Shown here in pieces: positions 36,096 to 45,349 of a DNA stretch of 64,000 nucleotides. Within the stretch, counting starts at the first letter, position 1. Every line of letters starts with the position of its first letter. Source of the stretch: Asticcacaulis solisilvae (GTDB lineage: Bacteria; Pseudomonadota; Alphaproteobacteria; Caulobacterales; Caulobacteraceae); contig NZ_JAGGMI010000009.1 of the NCBI RefSeq assembly GCF_017875235.1, positions 62,001 to 126,000 of the forward strand. The letters run 5' to 3'. A program made the translations under genes and the position numbers. The notes below the pieces were generated by a model. That model saw only the letters and a program-made list of their open reading frames with translations. It did no database searches and had not been told where the DNA came from.

Positions 36096-38006
36096 TTATG
36101 ATTCCGGCGCATCCCGCAGGCGATCCCACCAGCTGAACTTGAGCACCAGCGTACAGGCAACCGCCAGCCCCGCTGTCAGCCAGAACTTCTCCATCTCCTG
36201 AATGACCAGGAAGATGGCTGAAGCCGTCAGTGACGTCTGCCAGACGATGCCGATCAGCACATTGATCATGTCGATGCCGAAGTTCTTGTTGGGCTGGGCG
36301 TCAGGCTGATCCTGGCGCAAAGCCTCCAAGACCGGACCCCAGAAGCCCCATGGGCGCGTCTTCTGATAAAATTCCTTCAGCGTCGCCATGTCGGTCGGTT
36401 TGGTGACCAGCGAGCCGATAACAGCCACCGCGAGACAGGCCAGGAACAGCCACGGGAAGGCAGCAAGGCCATCGATGCCCGCGCCCGTCACTGGATCCTT
36501 GTAGATCGCCATCCACATAGCCGCGACAACACCCAGCGCCATCGAGGCGGCATAGCCCGTGCCATTGAGCCGCCACCAGTACCATTTGACGACATTGGCG
36601 ACCGTATACCCGCCATAGAGGCCCGTCGTGATCCAGGTGATGATATCGTTGATCGAGTTCAGCTGCCAGCCGATGAAGGCGGCAATGACGGCGAACAGGA
36701 ACGAGGTGAGATAGCTCAGGCGGACCAGCGTCTTCTGGTCGGCCTCCGGCCTGAAGTACTTGCGGTAGATATCGTTGACGACATAGGCGGGCGCCGCATT
36801 GAGCGAGGCCGAATAGGTCGCCATGAAGGCTGACAGCAGGCCAGCGAGGGTAATCCCCAAGAGGCCTGGCGGCATGAATTCATGCACCACCCACGGCAGG
36901 ATAGCGTCGAAGTCGCCAGAGAATGGCTTTCCGGCGGCGACAGCCTCGGCCTGCAGCTGGGTCCAGTAGGGCCCTATAAAGACAAGCGCCAGGACCGCCA
37001 TGCCAGCGATCATTAGATAGCGCGGGAACAGCAGGACCAGGTTGACGAAGCCAGACACCTTGGCGGCTTCGGTCGGTGACTTGGCCGACAACAGGCGCTG
37101 CATGTCGTAGTTGGGCGCCGGCCCGGCCATGGCCTTGAAGAAGCCCTGGAAGATCATCAGCCCCATGAAGATGGCAAACAGCGAATGACCTTCGATGTCG
37201 ATGGTCTTGATGGCCGAGGTCGCCACCACCTTGTTCTCGGGTGTGGCGGCGTCGGCCACGCCCTGCCAGTCGAGACCGAGCGTCCAGCCGAAGCCAATCT
37301 CATTCCAGCCGGCCGGCACCGCGGCCTTGAGCATCTCCGGCGTCACCATGGTCATGGCCATCCAGGCGATGGCGAAACAAACGATGAGCTTGATGAAGAA
37401 CTGCAGGATCTCCGTCATGACGACCGAATACATGCCGCCCTTGACCGAATAGACGGTCGTCAGCGCCACAATGATGAGCCCGTAAATCTTCTCGTTTATC
37501 AAAGGATCCGGCGATAGGTGCCACGGACTGAACTCCGCCGCCAGCTTGCCTATCCCTAAGAAACCGAAGGCCAGCATGCCGACGACCATGATGAGCGCAA
37601 AGACGACATTGATCAGGTGCGAGGCACGCGCACCCAGACCGTCACCGAAGCGGAAGGTGATCCATTCGGCGCCGGTCAGCTTTCCCGACCGCCTCAGCCA
37701 GATGGCGAGGAAAACCATCAGGAATATCTGATTGAACACCGGCCACAGCCACGGAATGAAGACCGACTTCAGGCCATAGACGACCAGCAGACCGACCATC
37801 CACATCGTCCCGCCGACATCGAACATGCCCGAAGCATTGGACAGGCCCAGCACCCACCACGGCAGCTTGTTGCCGGCGAGGAAGTAGTTGGACAGGTTGC
37901 CTGAAGACAGCTTGGCCACCCAGAAGCCGAGCGCAATCGTCACGAGGATATATCCGGCGACAATGGCCAGATCGATCGGCGCTAATCCAATTGCTGGATG
38001 CGTCAT
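36096..38006 (-). CDS. Sodium:solute symporter (SSS family), probably for manno-disaccharides
   Basis: A 636-residue inner-membrane sodium/sugar symporter with 13 or more helices. The SSS fold is visible from the N-terminal helix through GNLSNYFLAGNKLPWW and AFLGIGKLAAE, and through LAGLLSAFMATYSASLNAAPAYVVNDIY (sodium-site helix). The ATG has AGGGGAA 6 bases upstream. It lies between the epimerase and the GH26 gene, so import of mannobiose or manno-oligosaccharides into the cytoplasm is the natural guess. The family is firm; the substrate is inferred. Confidence 0.92.
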   Translation of the reverse strand: MTHPAIGLAPIDLAIVAGYILVTIALGFWVAKLSSGNLSNYFLAGNKLPWWVLGLSNASGMFDVGGTMWMVGLLVVYGLKSVFIPWLWPVFNQIFLMVFLAIWLRRSGKLTGAEWITFRFGDGLGARASHLINVVFALIMVVGMLAFGFLGIGKLAAEFSPWHLSPDPLINEKIYGLIIVALTTVYSVKGGMYSVVMTEILQFFIKLIVCFAIAWMAMTMVTPEMLKAAVPAGWNEIGFGWTLGLDWQGVADAATPENKVVATSAIKTIDIEGHSLFAIFMGLMIFQGFFKAMAGPAPNYDMQRLLSAKSPTEAAKVSGFVNLVLLFPRYLMIAGMAVLALVFIGPYWTQLQAEAVAAGKPFSGDFDAILPWVVHEFMPPGLLGITLAGLLSAFMATYSASLNAAPAYVVNDIYRKYFRPEADQKTLVRLSYLTSFLFAVIAAFIGWQLNSINDIITWITTGLYGGYTVANVVKWYWWRLNGTGYAASMALGVVAAMWMAIYKDPVTGAGIDGLAAFPWLFLACLAVAVIGSLVTKPTDMATLKEFYQKTRPWGFWGPVLEALRQDQPDAQPNKNFGIDMINVLIGIVWQTSLTASAIFLVIQEMEKFWLTAGLAVACTLVLKFSWWDRLRDAPES

Positions 38007-38047
38007 TTGCGTTTCCCCTTGCCTGCTCTTTTGGCAAGCACTTGTTG

Positions 38048-39244
38048 TTACGTCCGTATCCGGCTCAGGCGTTCGTCAAGTTCGATCATAGCTCGGCCGT
38101 TGTGATACGGGCACTTCCATTGTCCGGCCCTCACCTGGGGCGGACGACACGCATCCTTGGCGTACCATGTCCACTCCGAACTCCCTCCTGCGCCGAACTG
38201 CGCCTTCAGCACCCGCCACAGCTTCTCTGTGGCGTCGAGATATGCGCGATTGCCGGTCAATTCCCAAGCGTTGACGAAACCGACCATGGCTTCGGCCTGG
38301 CCCCACCATTCGCCGGCGGGGTCGAGACGGCCGTCAAAGTCCTGTTCATAGGCGATGCTGCCGTCCAGCATGACGCCGTCTTTCAGCGTCGCTTCGGCCA
38401 GGCCGATGACAAGCGGCTTCACCCGCGCCGTCAGCGCAGGTTCGCTCAGAACGGCCGCGGCCTCCCACATCAGCCAGCTGGCTTCAATGTCGTGGCCATA
38501 GCTGACCGCGTGCGTCCGGTCGCTCCAGTCGAGATCGTAGAACAGGCGGAGGTGATGGGTTTGCGGATCGACAAAGCGGTCGGCGAATATGTCCAGCGCG
38601 CGATAGAGGGCGGCGTGACTCAAGTCGTCTGGCGCCACCCGGTGCAGGTGCGTGTAGGCCTCGACGATATGGAGATGGGTGTTCATCGTCTTAGGAGCAT
38701 CGATGTCCTTGTCGGACAGACGCTGGTCGTCACGCGGCAGCCAGACGGCGCTCAAGGCTTCAATATAACCGCCGTGTTCCGGTTCCCAGAAGCGCTCCTC
38801 GATCTCGCGCTGCAGCCGGCGTGCCATGTCCAGGGCAGCCGGATCCTGGGTGATACGATAATACTCGGCAAAGGCATAGATACCGAAGGCCTGGGCATAA
38901 CCCTGCTTCTTGGCATCGACGACCTGGCCCTTCGCATCCAATAACCAGTAAAGGCCACCATGGTCGGGATCGACAAAGCGATCGCGAATGTAGGCAGCGG
39001 CCCGGTGCGCCAGTTCCAGCGCTTCGGATGAGTCAAGGTAGCTGGCCATGGCGCTGAAAAACCACAGCAGGCGCGTATAGAGGATGACGGCGCGCGGGGC
39101 ATCCTTCACTGGCGCCCCATCGGCAGCGATCTCACCCCAGAATCCATTCCCGTCATCGGGCACGTGTGTCTGCCACCAATGCGAAATGGCGAATGCTTCC
39201 TGGCGGGTCTCATGTTGGAGGCTCATGGCCAAGGTATCAGCCAT
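38048..39244 (-). CDS. AGE-family disaccharide 2-epimerase (mannobiose/cellobiose type)
   Basis: A 398-residue N-acylglucosamine 2-epimerase fold enzyme. The alpha/alpha-barrel motifs are present: FWGEI, RLLWFFSAM, DHGGLYWLLDAKG, EHGGYIEALS and the His-containing VSYGHDIEASWLMWEAA and GEWWGQAEAMVGF. Enzymes of this group convert mannobiose to mannosyl-glucose, the substrate of the GH130 phosphorylase. The ATG overlaps the stop of the phosphorylase gene (TAATG), so the two are made together. The pairing supports mannobiose rather than acylglucosamine as substrate. Confidence 0.92.
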   Translation of the reverse strand: MADTLAMSLQHETRQEAFAISHWWQTHVPDDGNGFWGEIAADGAPVKDAPRAVILYTRLLWFFSAMASYLDSSEALELAHRAAAYIRDRFVDPDHGGLYWLLDAKGQVVDAKKQGYAQAFGIYAFAEYYRITQDPAALDMARRLQREIEERFWEPEHGGYIEALSAVWLPRDDQRLSDKDIDAPKTMNTHLHIVEAYTHLHRVAPDDLSHAALYRALDIFADRFVDPQTHHLRLFYDLDWSDRTHAVSYGHDIEASWLMWEAAAVLSEPALTARVKPLVIGLAEATLKDGVMLDGSIAYEQDFDGRLDPAGEWWGQAEAMVGFVNAWELTGNRAYLDATEKLWRVLKAQFGAGGSSEWTWYAKDACRPPQVRAGQWKCPYHNGRAMIELDERLSRIRT

Positions 39245-40410
39245 TACCCAGCATCCCGCACGAACGCTTCGTTCGCTTCGATGAGGTCGATGCGCTGCTG
39301 GACACAGGCTGCCGATGTCAGCGGGTCGGCTGGCGTATTCTTGCAATAATCGACGAGCTGGGCCACGCTTGAGGTCGCCACATGCAGGCGTGTGTCGGAA
39401 GAGGCGTAGTAGATGAAAATCTTACCGTTATCTTCAATCCAGCCGTTCGCGAAGGTGACATTGGAAACGTCGCCAACACGCTCCTCCCCTTCCGGTGCGA
39501 TGAAATGACCGCCTGGTGTAAGTGTCACGATCCATGGCTTATTCAGATCGGTCATGAACATGTAGAGGACATAGCGCAGCCCTGCGGCCGTATTGCGCAC
39601 GCCGTGGGCCAGATGCAACCAGCCTTCCGGCGTCTTGATCGGCGCCGGGCCCTGACCGTTCTTCAGTTCCTTGATGGTGTGATAGGCCTTGTTGTCGACA
39701 ATGACTTCACTGTCGATAACTGCATTGGTCATGTCGCCGCACAGGCCCCAGCCGATGCCGCCGCCCGAGCCGACGCTGATGAAGCCATCCTGCGGGCGGG
39801 TATAGAGGGCATATTTGCCATCGACAAACTCGGGGTGCAGCACGACATTGCGCTGCTGGCCCGAGTTCGTCTTCAGGTCCGGCAGGCGTTCCCAGGTGAC
39901 AAGGTCCTTGGTGCGGGCAATGCCGCATTGCGCGACCGCGGCCGACAGGTCATTGGGCTGGGTGAGGTCCTTGCGCTCGGTGCAGAACAGGCCGTAAATC
40001 CACCCGTCCTCGTGCTGCGTAAGGCGCATATCGTAGACATTGGTGTCCGGCTCATCTGTCTGCGGCAACACCACTGGGCGCGGCCAGAAGCGAAAGTTGT
40101 CTACGCCGTTATCGCTCTCAGCAATCGCAAAGAAAGACTTGCGGTCATTGCCCTCGACGCGGACAACGACAATATACTTTCCCTGCCACAACATGGCGCC
40201 GGCATTGAAGGTGGCATTGATACCCAATCGCTCCATCATAAATGGATTGGTCGACGGATTGAGGTCGAAGCGCCACTCCAATGGCACATGCCCCGCTGTT
40301 ATTACGGGATGCTTCCAACGGTCATAGATGCCATTACCCGCTTCAAGAGGCTCATTAGCCCGCGAAACAAGACGCTCGTATGCAGTTCGACGGTCTATCA
40401 AGCCCAGCAA
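39244..40410 (-). CDS. GH130 phosphorylase (4-O-beta-mannosyl-glucose phosphorylase type)
   Basis: A 388-residue cytosolic inverting phosphorylase of family GH130. Family features: [38 protein letters not shown], an acidic [15 protein letters not shown] and [10 protein letters not shown]. It would release mannose-1-phosphate and glucose from mannosyl-glucose. The TTG at 40410 has a strong AGGGGAA site 6 bases upstream, while the in-frame ATG at 40446 has none and lies inside the operator at 40445-40465; both are possible. It heads the operon with epimerase, transporter and GH26. Confidence 0.9.
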   Translation of the reverse strand: MLGLIDRRTAYERLVSRANEPLEAGNGIYDRWKHPVITAGHVPLEWRFDLNPSTNPFMMERLGINATFNAGAMLWQGKYIVVVRVEGNDRKSFFAIAESDNGVDNFRFWPRPVVLPQTDEPDTNVYDMRLTQHEDGWIYGLFCTERKDLTQPNDLSAAVAQCGIARTKDLVTWERLPDLKTNSGQQRNVVLHPEFVDGKYALYTRPQDGFISVGSGGGIGWGLCGDMTNAVIDSEVIVDNKAYHTIKELKNGQGPAPIKTPEGWLHLAHGVRNTAAGLRYVLYMFMTDLNKPWIVTLTPGGHFIAPEGEERVGDVSNVTFANGWIEDNGKIFIYYASSDTRLHVATSSVAQLVDYCKNTPADPLTSAACVQQRIDLIEANEAFVRDAG

Positions 40411-40444
40411 TGCCTGTTCCCCTAACTTTTTTATCTCAACAATC

Positions 40445-40465
40445 ATTAAATAAAATTGTTTTAAT
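40445..40465. promoter_or_regulatory. ROK-type operator, site 1 (phosphorylase operon)
   Basis: ATTAAATAAAATTGTTTTAAT, self-complementary at 16 of 21 positions, in front of the GH130 operon. Closely related 21-mers occur at three more promoters of this locus. Confidence 0.75.
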
Positions 40466-40488
40466 AAATAAGCAAGGAAATATCAGCG

Positions 40489-41679
40489 TTATTTGATCAT
40501 TGCTTCCGGTGTCGGCAAAAGCGCTTTTTGCAAGACGAGAACGGCTGCGCCCATGGCGGCGGCATCGATCGATACGGTCGATGGCCGGAAGGGAGTGAGT
40601 GGGATGTTGCGTTTGAAATTCTCCAGCCGCTCGTTTAGCCGGTCACAGAGTCTGCGAATGACAAATCCCGGCAACTGGCCACCAATGACTAGCGATTCTG
40701 GGCTCAAGATATAGGTCACTGCCAAGAACGGGGCAATCATATGTGTGACAGCTTCCTCGATCCATGCATCGACACCCGCGATCGTAGCCTCGTCATCCTC
40801 CAGAATATCGGCTGCATCAGTGAGCACCACGCCGCGTCGGCCGAGCTCATCGTAGAATGCGAACAGCGACAGGACGTCCCAAAGAGTTCTGGGATGGCCG
40901 TCCTTGTCAGGTATCGGGATGTTTCCAATTTCTCCAGCATGAGTCAGTCCGCCGGCGTACGGCTGCCCCTCGATGACAAGACCGCACCCCACGCCCGCAC
41001 TAATCAGTGTGTACACAAAGCTTTTTTGCGTCAGGCCCTGCCCGAACTGCAGTTCGCCGATTGCTGCGGATGTTGCGTCATTCTCAACATAGACTGACAG
41101 GCCCAAAGCTTCGGAGAACGTTTCAACAACGTCAAGCGACTGCCAAACGTCGTAATTGGCAGGTCGTTCTGCAACGTCGACGCCAGCGAGACGTTCGGGA
41201 ATCGCAATCCCTAGTCCAAGCACCCGCTTGCGCGGGACAACGCGATCGGCGTAGAGCTTTGCAATCTCTTGGCCCAAAAAGCCAATGACGTCATTCGGAA
41301 GGGCGAAACGCTGACGTGCGTAGACCCGGCGCAGCACCTGGCCCGCCAAATCCATCACAACAAAGGTCAAGTGGTCCCGGTCAATATTGAGTCCAAGCGT
41401 ATAGGCTCCAGATGACTCTACGGCCAATCGAGCGGCTGGCTGCCCCCTGGTGCCTTTAAGGGCCCCCTCGTCCTTGATAAGCCCATCCTCCAAAAGTCTA
41501 CGGGTTATGTTGACTATGGACTGATGCGTTAAACCGGTGAGAGACGCTAACTCGCTTCGGGTCACCGGCCCGTGCGTGCGAATCGTCTGCAACACAACAC
41601 GCTGGTTATGGTCGCCTGCCCGCTCAAGGTTCGTTCCCGTAAAACTGACAATTGATCTTTTTTGCGTGCCCAAAGGCAT
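40489..41679 (-). CDS. ROK-family transcriptional repressor 1
   Basis: A 396-residue regulator. The N-terminal winged helix (HNQRVVLQTIR, TRSELASLTGLTHQSIVNITRRLLEDGLI, residues about 22-65) precedes a ROK sugar-kinase fold (GLNIDRDHLTFVVMDLAG, then LSVYVENDATSAAIGE, and AGVGCGLVIEGQPYAGG). The Zn-binding CxCGxxGC motif of ROK kinases is missing, as often in regulators that bind sugar phosphates. I chose the ATG at 41679; a GTG at 41718 is in frame. It stands upstream of the phosphorylase operon and probably represses mannan genes. Confidence 0.9.
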   Translation of the reverse strand: MPLGTQKRSIVSFTGTNLERAGDHNQRVVLQTIRTHGPVTRSELASLTGLTHQSIVNITRRLLEDGLIKDEGALKGTRGQPAARLAVESSGAYTLGLNIDRDHLTFVVMDLAGQVLRRVYARQRFALPNDVIGFLGQEIAKLYADRVVPRKRVLGLGIAIPERLAGVDVAERPANYDVWQSLDVVETFSEALGLSVYVENDATSAAIGELQFGQGLTQKSFVYTLISAGVGCGLVIEGQPYAGGLTHAGEIGNIPIPDKDGHPRTLWDVLSLFAFYDELGRRGVVLTDAADILEDDEATIAGVDAWIEEAVTHMIAPFLAVTYILSPESLVIGGQLPGFVIRRLCDRLNERLENFKRNIPLTPFRPSTVSIDAAAMGAAVLVLQKALLPTPEAMIK

Positions 41680-42051
41680 TATAGGCGGCTCCCGAACGGC
41701 TGTGCCACGTTTGTGCACGGACTAATTTGCCGTCGCAACAACTACTTTTCGCACCGGTAGTCCGGCAAGAGCCTAGCATGGGATTGCCTACCAAACCCAA
41801 AACGCTGCCGCCTCCAAGGACTCCCCCCTGCCGGAGCTTGCGCTTTCGTTTGACGAACGCATGCCGATTCCATGGATCGGGCATCGACGGCATGGTTGCC
41901 CGACTGCTGAGAATCTGGAGCCACGGGGCTCCGCTTTCACAAAATTAAGCAGGCGAATAATAATTATTTCAAATTCCTTTAATATTATTATAGGTTGTTC
42001 GTTATTCAAAGTGACGCCCGATCCGGGGGTTGAAAAAAGGGCGGAGGAAGC
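41680..42051. other. Divergent control region between ROK regulator 1 and the ROK kinase
   Basis: 372 bases without a gene. It contains one copy of the AT-rich operator (41963-41983) and AT-rich promoter DNA before the kinase. The left half is GC-rich with no clear feature. Confidence 0.6.
41963..41983. promoter_or_regulatory. ROK-type operator, site 2 (kinase gene)
   Basis: ATTATTTCAAATTCCTTTAAT matches the reverse complement of the other copies at 17 of 21 positions, about 70 bases before the kinase ATG. Confidence 0.65.
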
Positions 42052-43014
42052 ATGCTTTATATCGGCATAGATTTCGGTGGGACCAAGATTGAGGCGGCAG
42101 CGCTTGACGAGAACGGGCAATATCTTGCCCGTGAACGGCGTCCGAATCCGGGGTCGTATGACGCGGCCATTGTGACGATACGGGAGTTGGTCGAAAGCGT
42201 TGAGCACCAGGCGCGCATCAGTGCAGGGATGCGCTCAGTACAGGTTCCGGGCATAGGCATTGGCGCGCCTGGCTCCCCGTCACCGCGTACGGGGATCATA
42301 CGTAATTCCAACGCCACTTGGTTGAACGGTCGCGCGTTTCGAGACGATCTCGAGGTCGCCTTGGAACGACCTGTGCGCCTTACAAACGATGCCAACTGTC
42401 TAGCACTTTCCGAGGCTATGGATGGCGCCGCTGCAGGCTGCCACAGCGTGGCGGCGATTATTATCGGCACAGGCTGCGGTGGCGGATTGGTGGCCGGGCA
42501 ACGCCTCATAGACGGCGCCAATGGGCTCGCCGGCGAAATCGGCCATATGAGCCTCCCATGGCCTGCCTCGGATGAAACGCCAGGCCCTGCCTGCTGGTGC
42601 GGTCAGCGTGGATGCATCGAAACTTGGGTGTCAGGCACTGGTTTCGCGCGCGATTTCCAGGCCCAAACAGGAAGGGCTTTGAAGTCCGAAGAGATCATCA
42701 CACTCATGCGTGAGGGCGATCAAGGCGCCATCGAGGCGTTCGAGCGACTGCTATCGCGCCTTGGGCGGACGGTGGCGGCCATTACCAACCTGTTCGATCC
42801 GGACGCCTTTGTCTTCGGCGGCGGACTTTCGAACGTCGCTGAACTGTACGAACGCCTTCCAGCTTACGTAAATTCATATGTCTTTTCTGACCACTGGGAG
42901 GCCAAGTTGGTCCCAGCCCGTTGGGGCGATACGTCCGGCGTTCGCGGCGCGGCCTATCTGTGGCGACAGGGTACCGCGCTCGCGCCCGAAGTCCCAACTT
43001 TTGCGGGCGCCTGA
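42052..43014 (+). CDS. ROK-family sugar kinase (manno/fructokinase type)
   Basis: A 320-residue cytosolic kinase with the phosphate motif GIDFGGTKIEAAAL (residues about 4-17), the catalytic TNDANCLALSE (about 111-121), GTGCGGGLVAGQ and the ROK zinc site CWCGQRGCIE (about 181-190). It would phosphorylate mannose, fructose or glucose set free by the phosphorylase or mannosidases. GGAGGAAG precedes the ATG. A ROK repressor gene follows 56 bases after the stop, in the same direction. Confidence 0.93.
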   Translation: MLYIGIDFGGTKIEAAALDENGQYLARERRPNPGSYDAAIVTIRELVESVEHQARISAGMRSVQVPGIGIGAPGSPSPRTGIIRNSNATWLNGRAFRDDLEVALERPVRLTNDANCLALSEAMDGAAAGCHSVAAIIIGTGCGGGLVAGQRLIDGANGLAGEIGHMSLPWPASDETPGPACWCGQRGCIETWVSGTGFARDFQAQTGRALKSEEIITLMREGDQGAIEAFERLLSRLGRTVAAITNLFDPDAFVFGGGLSNVAELYERLPAYVNSYVFSDHWEAKLVPARWGDTSGVRGAAYLWRQGTALAPEVPTFAGA

Positions 43015-43070
43015 GAACGACCAGTTCGCGCGCCTGGATTCGACTATCACCCTCTATTAATGGCTCCACC

Positions 43071-44297
43071 ATGAACGCGCCTTCCGCCAGACCGTTGCTG
43101 GCAATGGGCGATTTGTCTGGCACGAACTTGACGCGAGCAAGCGACCATAACCAGCGGGTCGTCCTTCAGGCTATTCGTTCGAATACGGCGACAACCCGTA
43201 GCGAACTGACGAACATCACCGGCCTTACCGCCCCCGCGGTCGCAAACATTACCGCCCGCCTCCTGAGCGACGGCTTAATAATGAAGGCTGGCAGAGTCCT
43301 TGGCGGTCGCGGGCAACCAGCGACCAAGTTTGTGATCGATCCAGACGGTGCCTTCGCCTTAGGGGTGAATATCGACCGGGACCATGTCACGATGCTCGCG
43401 ATCGACCTCGCAGGCGATGTGAGATTTCGCGCCAGCCTGGAGGCGCATTTCACTCTGCCCGAGGACGTATTGAGTTTTGTTCAAACCCAACTCGATAAAA
43501 TCAGAGAGGAGAAAACTTTCAACACCGACAGGCTGGTAGGAATCGGTATCGGAATTCCCGATCGGTTAGGGCATATCCCTCTACTCAATAAGCCGCCAGT
43601 CTATGAAGTCTGGTCGCAAATCGATGTTGGGCGGCTCTTCGCCGACGCCTTTAGCCTGCCGGCATATCTGGAAAACGACGCAACAGCGGCCGCGATCGGC
43701 GAATTGCATTTCGGCTGCAGAGGAATGCATCAGCACTTCATCTTTACCCTGATCAGCGCCGGCGTCGGTTGCGGCATCATCATCAACGGACAGCCCTACA
43801 GGGGAGGCGATACAAAGAGCGGTGAGATTGCCTTCATCAGTCGAGGAATTTTCGCCGAACCAGGGAATGATAGTATCCTTCAGGATAAAGTTTCGCTCTA
43901 TTCGCTTTACGCCGACCTATGGGCAACGGGCTTCAAAGTCGCCTCGCCCGACGACCTTATGAAAGACGATCCAGATCTTCTTGCTGCACTCGATTCATGG
44001 GCGGATCGCGCCGCGAGTGAACTTTTGGGGACAGCCGCTGTTATCAATTGCGTGCTGGATCCAGAAGTCCACATCATAGGCGGTCGACTTCCTCGGGTGG
44101 TCATAGCCCGCATTTGCGACCAAATGAACGCCCTGATGGGCCGCGTCATACCCCACGCACCGTCGATCGCGCCCTTCAGGGCAGCCGCTGCCGAGGCAGA
44201 CGCCGCACCAATGGGCGCAGGAATGCTGGTCTTTCAAAATCGCCTTTTGCATAGACCGGAGGCGCTTAGAAAGACCTTCAGCGACCTGGCGACCTAG
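43071..44297 (+). CDS. ROK-family transcriptional repressor 2
   Basis: A 408-residue paralogue of repressor 1, with the same start (GTNLTRASDHNQRVVLQAIR), helix-turn-helix (TRSELTNITGLTAPAVANITARLLSDGLI) and kinase-like fold without a Zn motif (VNIDRDHVTMLAIDLAGDV, LENDATAAAIGELHFG, AGVGCGIIINGQPYRGG). It lies directly after the ROK kinase and was probably duplicated from repressor 1. One of the two may sense mannose, the other glucose or a phosphorylated sugar; the AT-rich operators are the likely targets. No clear ribosome site was seen. Confidence 0.9.
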   Translation: MNAPSARPLLAMGDLSGTNLTRASDHNQRVVLQAIRSNTATTRSELTNITGLTAPAVANITARLLSDGLIMKAGRVLGGRGQPATKFVIDPDGAFALGVNIDRDHVTMLAIDLAGDVRFRASLEAHFTLPEDVLSFVQTQLDKIREEKTFNTDRLVGIGIGIPDRLGHIPLLNKPPVYEVWSQIDVGRLFADAFSLPAYLENDATAAAIGELHFGCRGMHQHFIFTLISAGVGCGIIINGQPYRGGDTKSGEIAFISRGIFAEPGNDSILQDKVSLYSLYADLWATGFKVASPDDLMKDDPDLLAALDSWADRAASELLGTAAVINCVLDPEVHIIGGRLPRVVIARICDQMNALMGRVIPHAPSIAPFRAAAAEADAAPMGAGMLVFQNRLLHRPEALRKTFSDLAT

Positions 44298-44305
44298 TCA
44301 ATCAT

Positions 44306-45349
44306 TCAAGCCAACAGCCGACTGAACGCAGGCTCGAGCTCTTGGGCGATAGCGGCGTGCTCTTCAGCGACCGGATGGGCATTTACGGGCCGCCCTGGGT
44401 AGTGCGCAACTGCGGCCCGCACCACTCTTGGATCGGCCAATCGTCTCGCCGCTCCGTCCAGGTAGGCGCGAAGCGCACTACGTTTTGGCGTACCCTTGTC
44501 GGTAAGTATGGGAGAGTCGATAAGGACGATTCCGGCACTGGGCGCGTCTCGACGTACCTTCTCCACAAAAGCGACTAGGGTAGAGATAAAGACGCGCTCG
44601 TCGGGTATCCCGCTACTAAAATCATTCGTACCTAGGCAGATACCGATCGCGTCAGGTACGTAACGCTGGTGATCCCAATTTAGCGCTTCATCCAACGAAG
44701 CTCTTTCATAGAAGCGCGGCGCCGTAGTGTCGTCATTAATCCCCTCCCAGTCGCGCATCAGTCCTCGCCCTCCAGCGGCGATCAGATGGCATTGGGCATT
44801 CAGATGTCGCGCCAGGACTTTTCCAAAGGAAAGGTAGGCATTAGCGAGGGCTATGTCATTGTGAATTTCCTCACGACGGACATCGGCAGCTTCGCCGCAC
44901 GTGATGGAATCACCAATAAACATGAGTTTTCGAGCCGGTAGGATTGGGGGTGCGAGCCAACGTCCATCCGGCGCCTCCACATCAAAAAGGTCCCACTGAC
45001 CTTGCCAGCTTTCACCGCGGCGGCGGATTTCGACACGGTGTGGCCCCCCCGGGCCACTATATACTTCAACAACCTGACGCTCTCGACTGAGGCGCACCGT
45101 GCGTGGTGCGCCCTCATCGACGATAATGTCCAGATAGACCGTATCGCTGGTACCTGCGGTGTGAAGTAGCAACCGGGGCCCCTGCCACTTTGCATGCAAA
45201 GTCACGCCCGGAAAACCTGCACGCAACCGATCCTTCAGTTCGGCGAGGCGCCCCTCAAGGATGAACGGTCGGTCGCGTGCCGCGGGCAGCGCAGCCGTGG
45301 TGACACCGGCCATCAGCAGGCCACCAAAGTCGCGCCGCGTCGCCATCAT
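44306..45349 (-). CDS. CE2-like SGNH acetylesterase
   Basis: A 347-residue secreted esterase that probably removes acetyl groups from mannan. The start MMATRRDFGG carries a twin-arginine-like signal. A jelly-roll N-terminal domain (about residues 40-130) is followed by the SGNH block: GDSITCGEAADV (Ser at about 147), GGRG, GTNDFSSG and the terminal HPVAEEH, with Asp/His of the catalytic dyad or triad. This domain order is that of carbohydrate esterase family 2. The ATG overlaps the stop of the GH5 gene as ATGA. Confidence 0.88.
   Translation of the reverse strand: MMATRRDFGGLLMAGVTTAALPAARDRPFILEGRLAELKDRLRAGFPGVTLHAKWQGPRLLLHTAGTSDTVYLDIIVDEGAPRTVRLSRERQVVEVYSGPGGPHRVEIRRRGESWQGQWDLFDVEAPDGRWLAPPILPARKLMFIGDSITCGEAADVRREEIHNDIALANAYLSFGKVLARHLNAQCHLIAAGGRGLMRDWEGINDDTTAPRFYERASLDEALNWDHQRYVPDAIGICLGTNDFSSGIPDERVFISTLVAFVEKVRRDAPSAGIVLIDSPILTDKGTPKRSALRAYLDGAARRLADPRVVRAAVAHYPGRPVNAHPVAEEHAAIAQELEPAFSRLLA

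Noticed and set aside
39382-40425. 347-codon frame opposite the GH130 gene
   Set aside because: Shadow of a gene with clear GH130 motifs; the frame has no family features.
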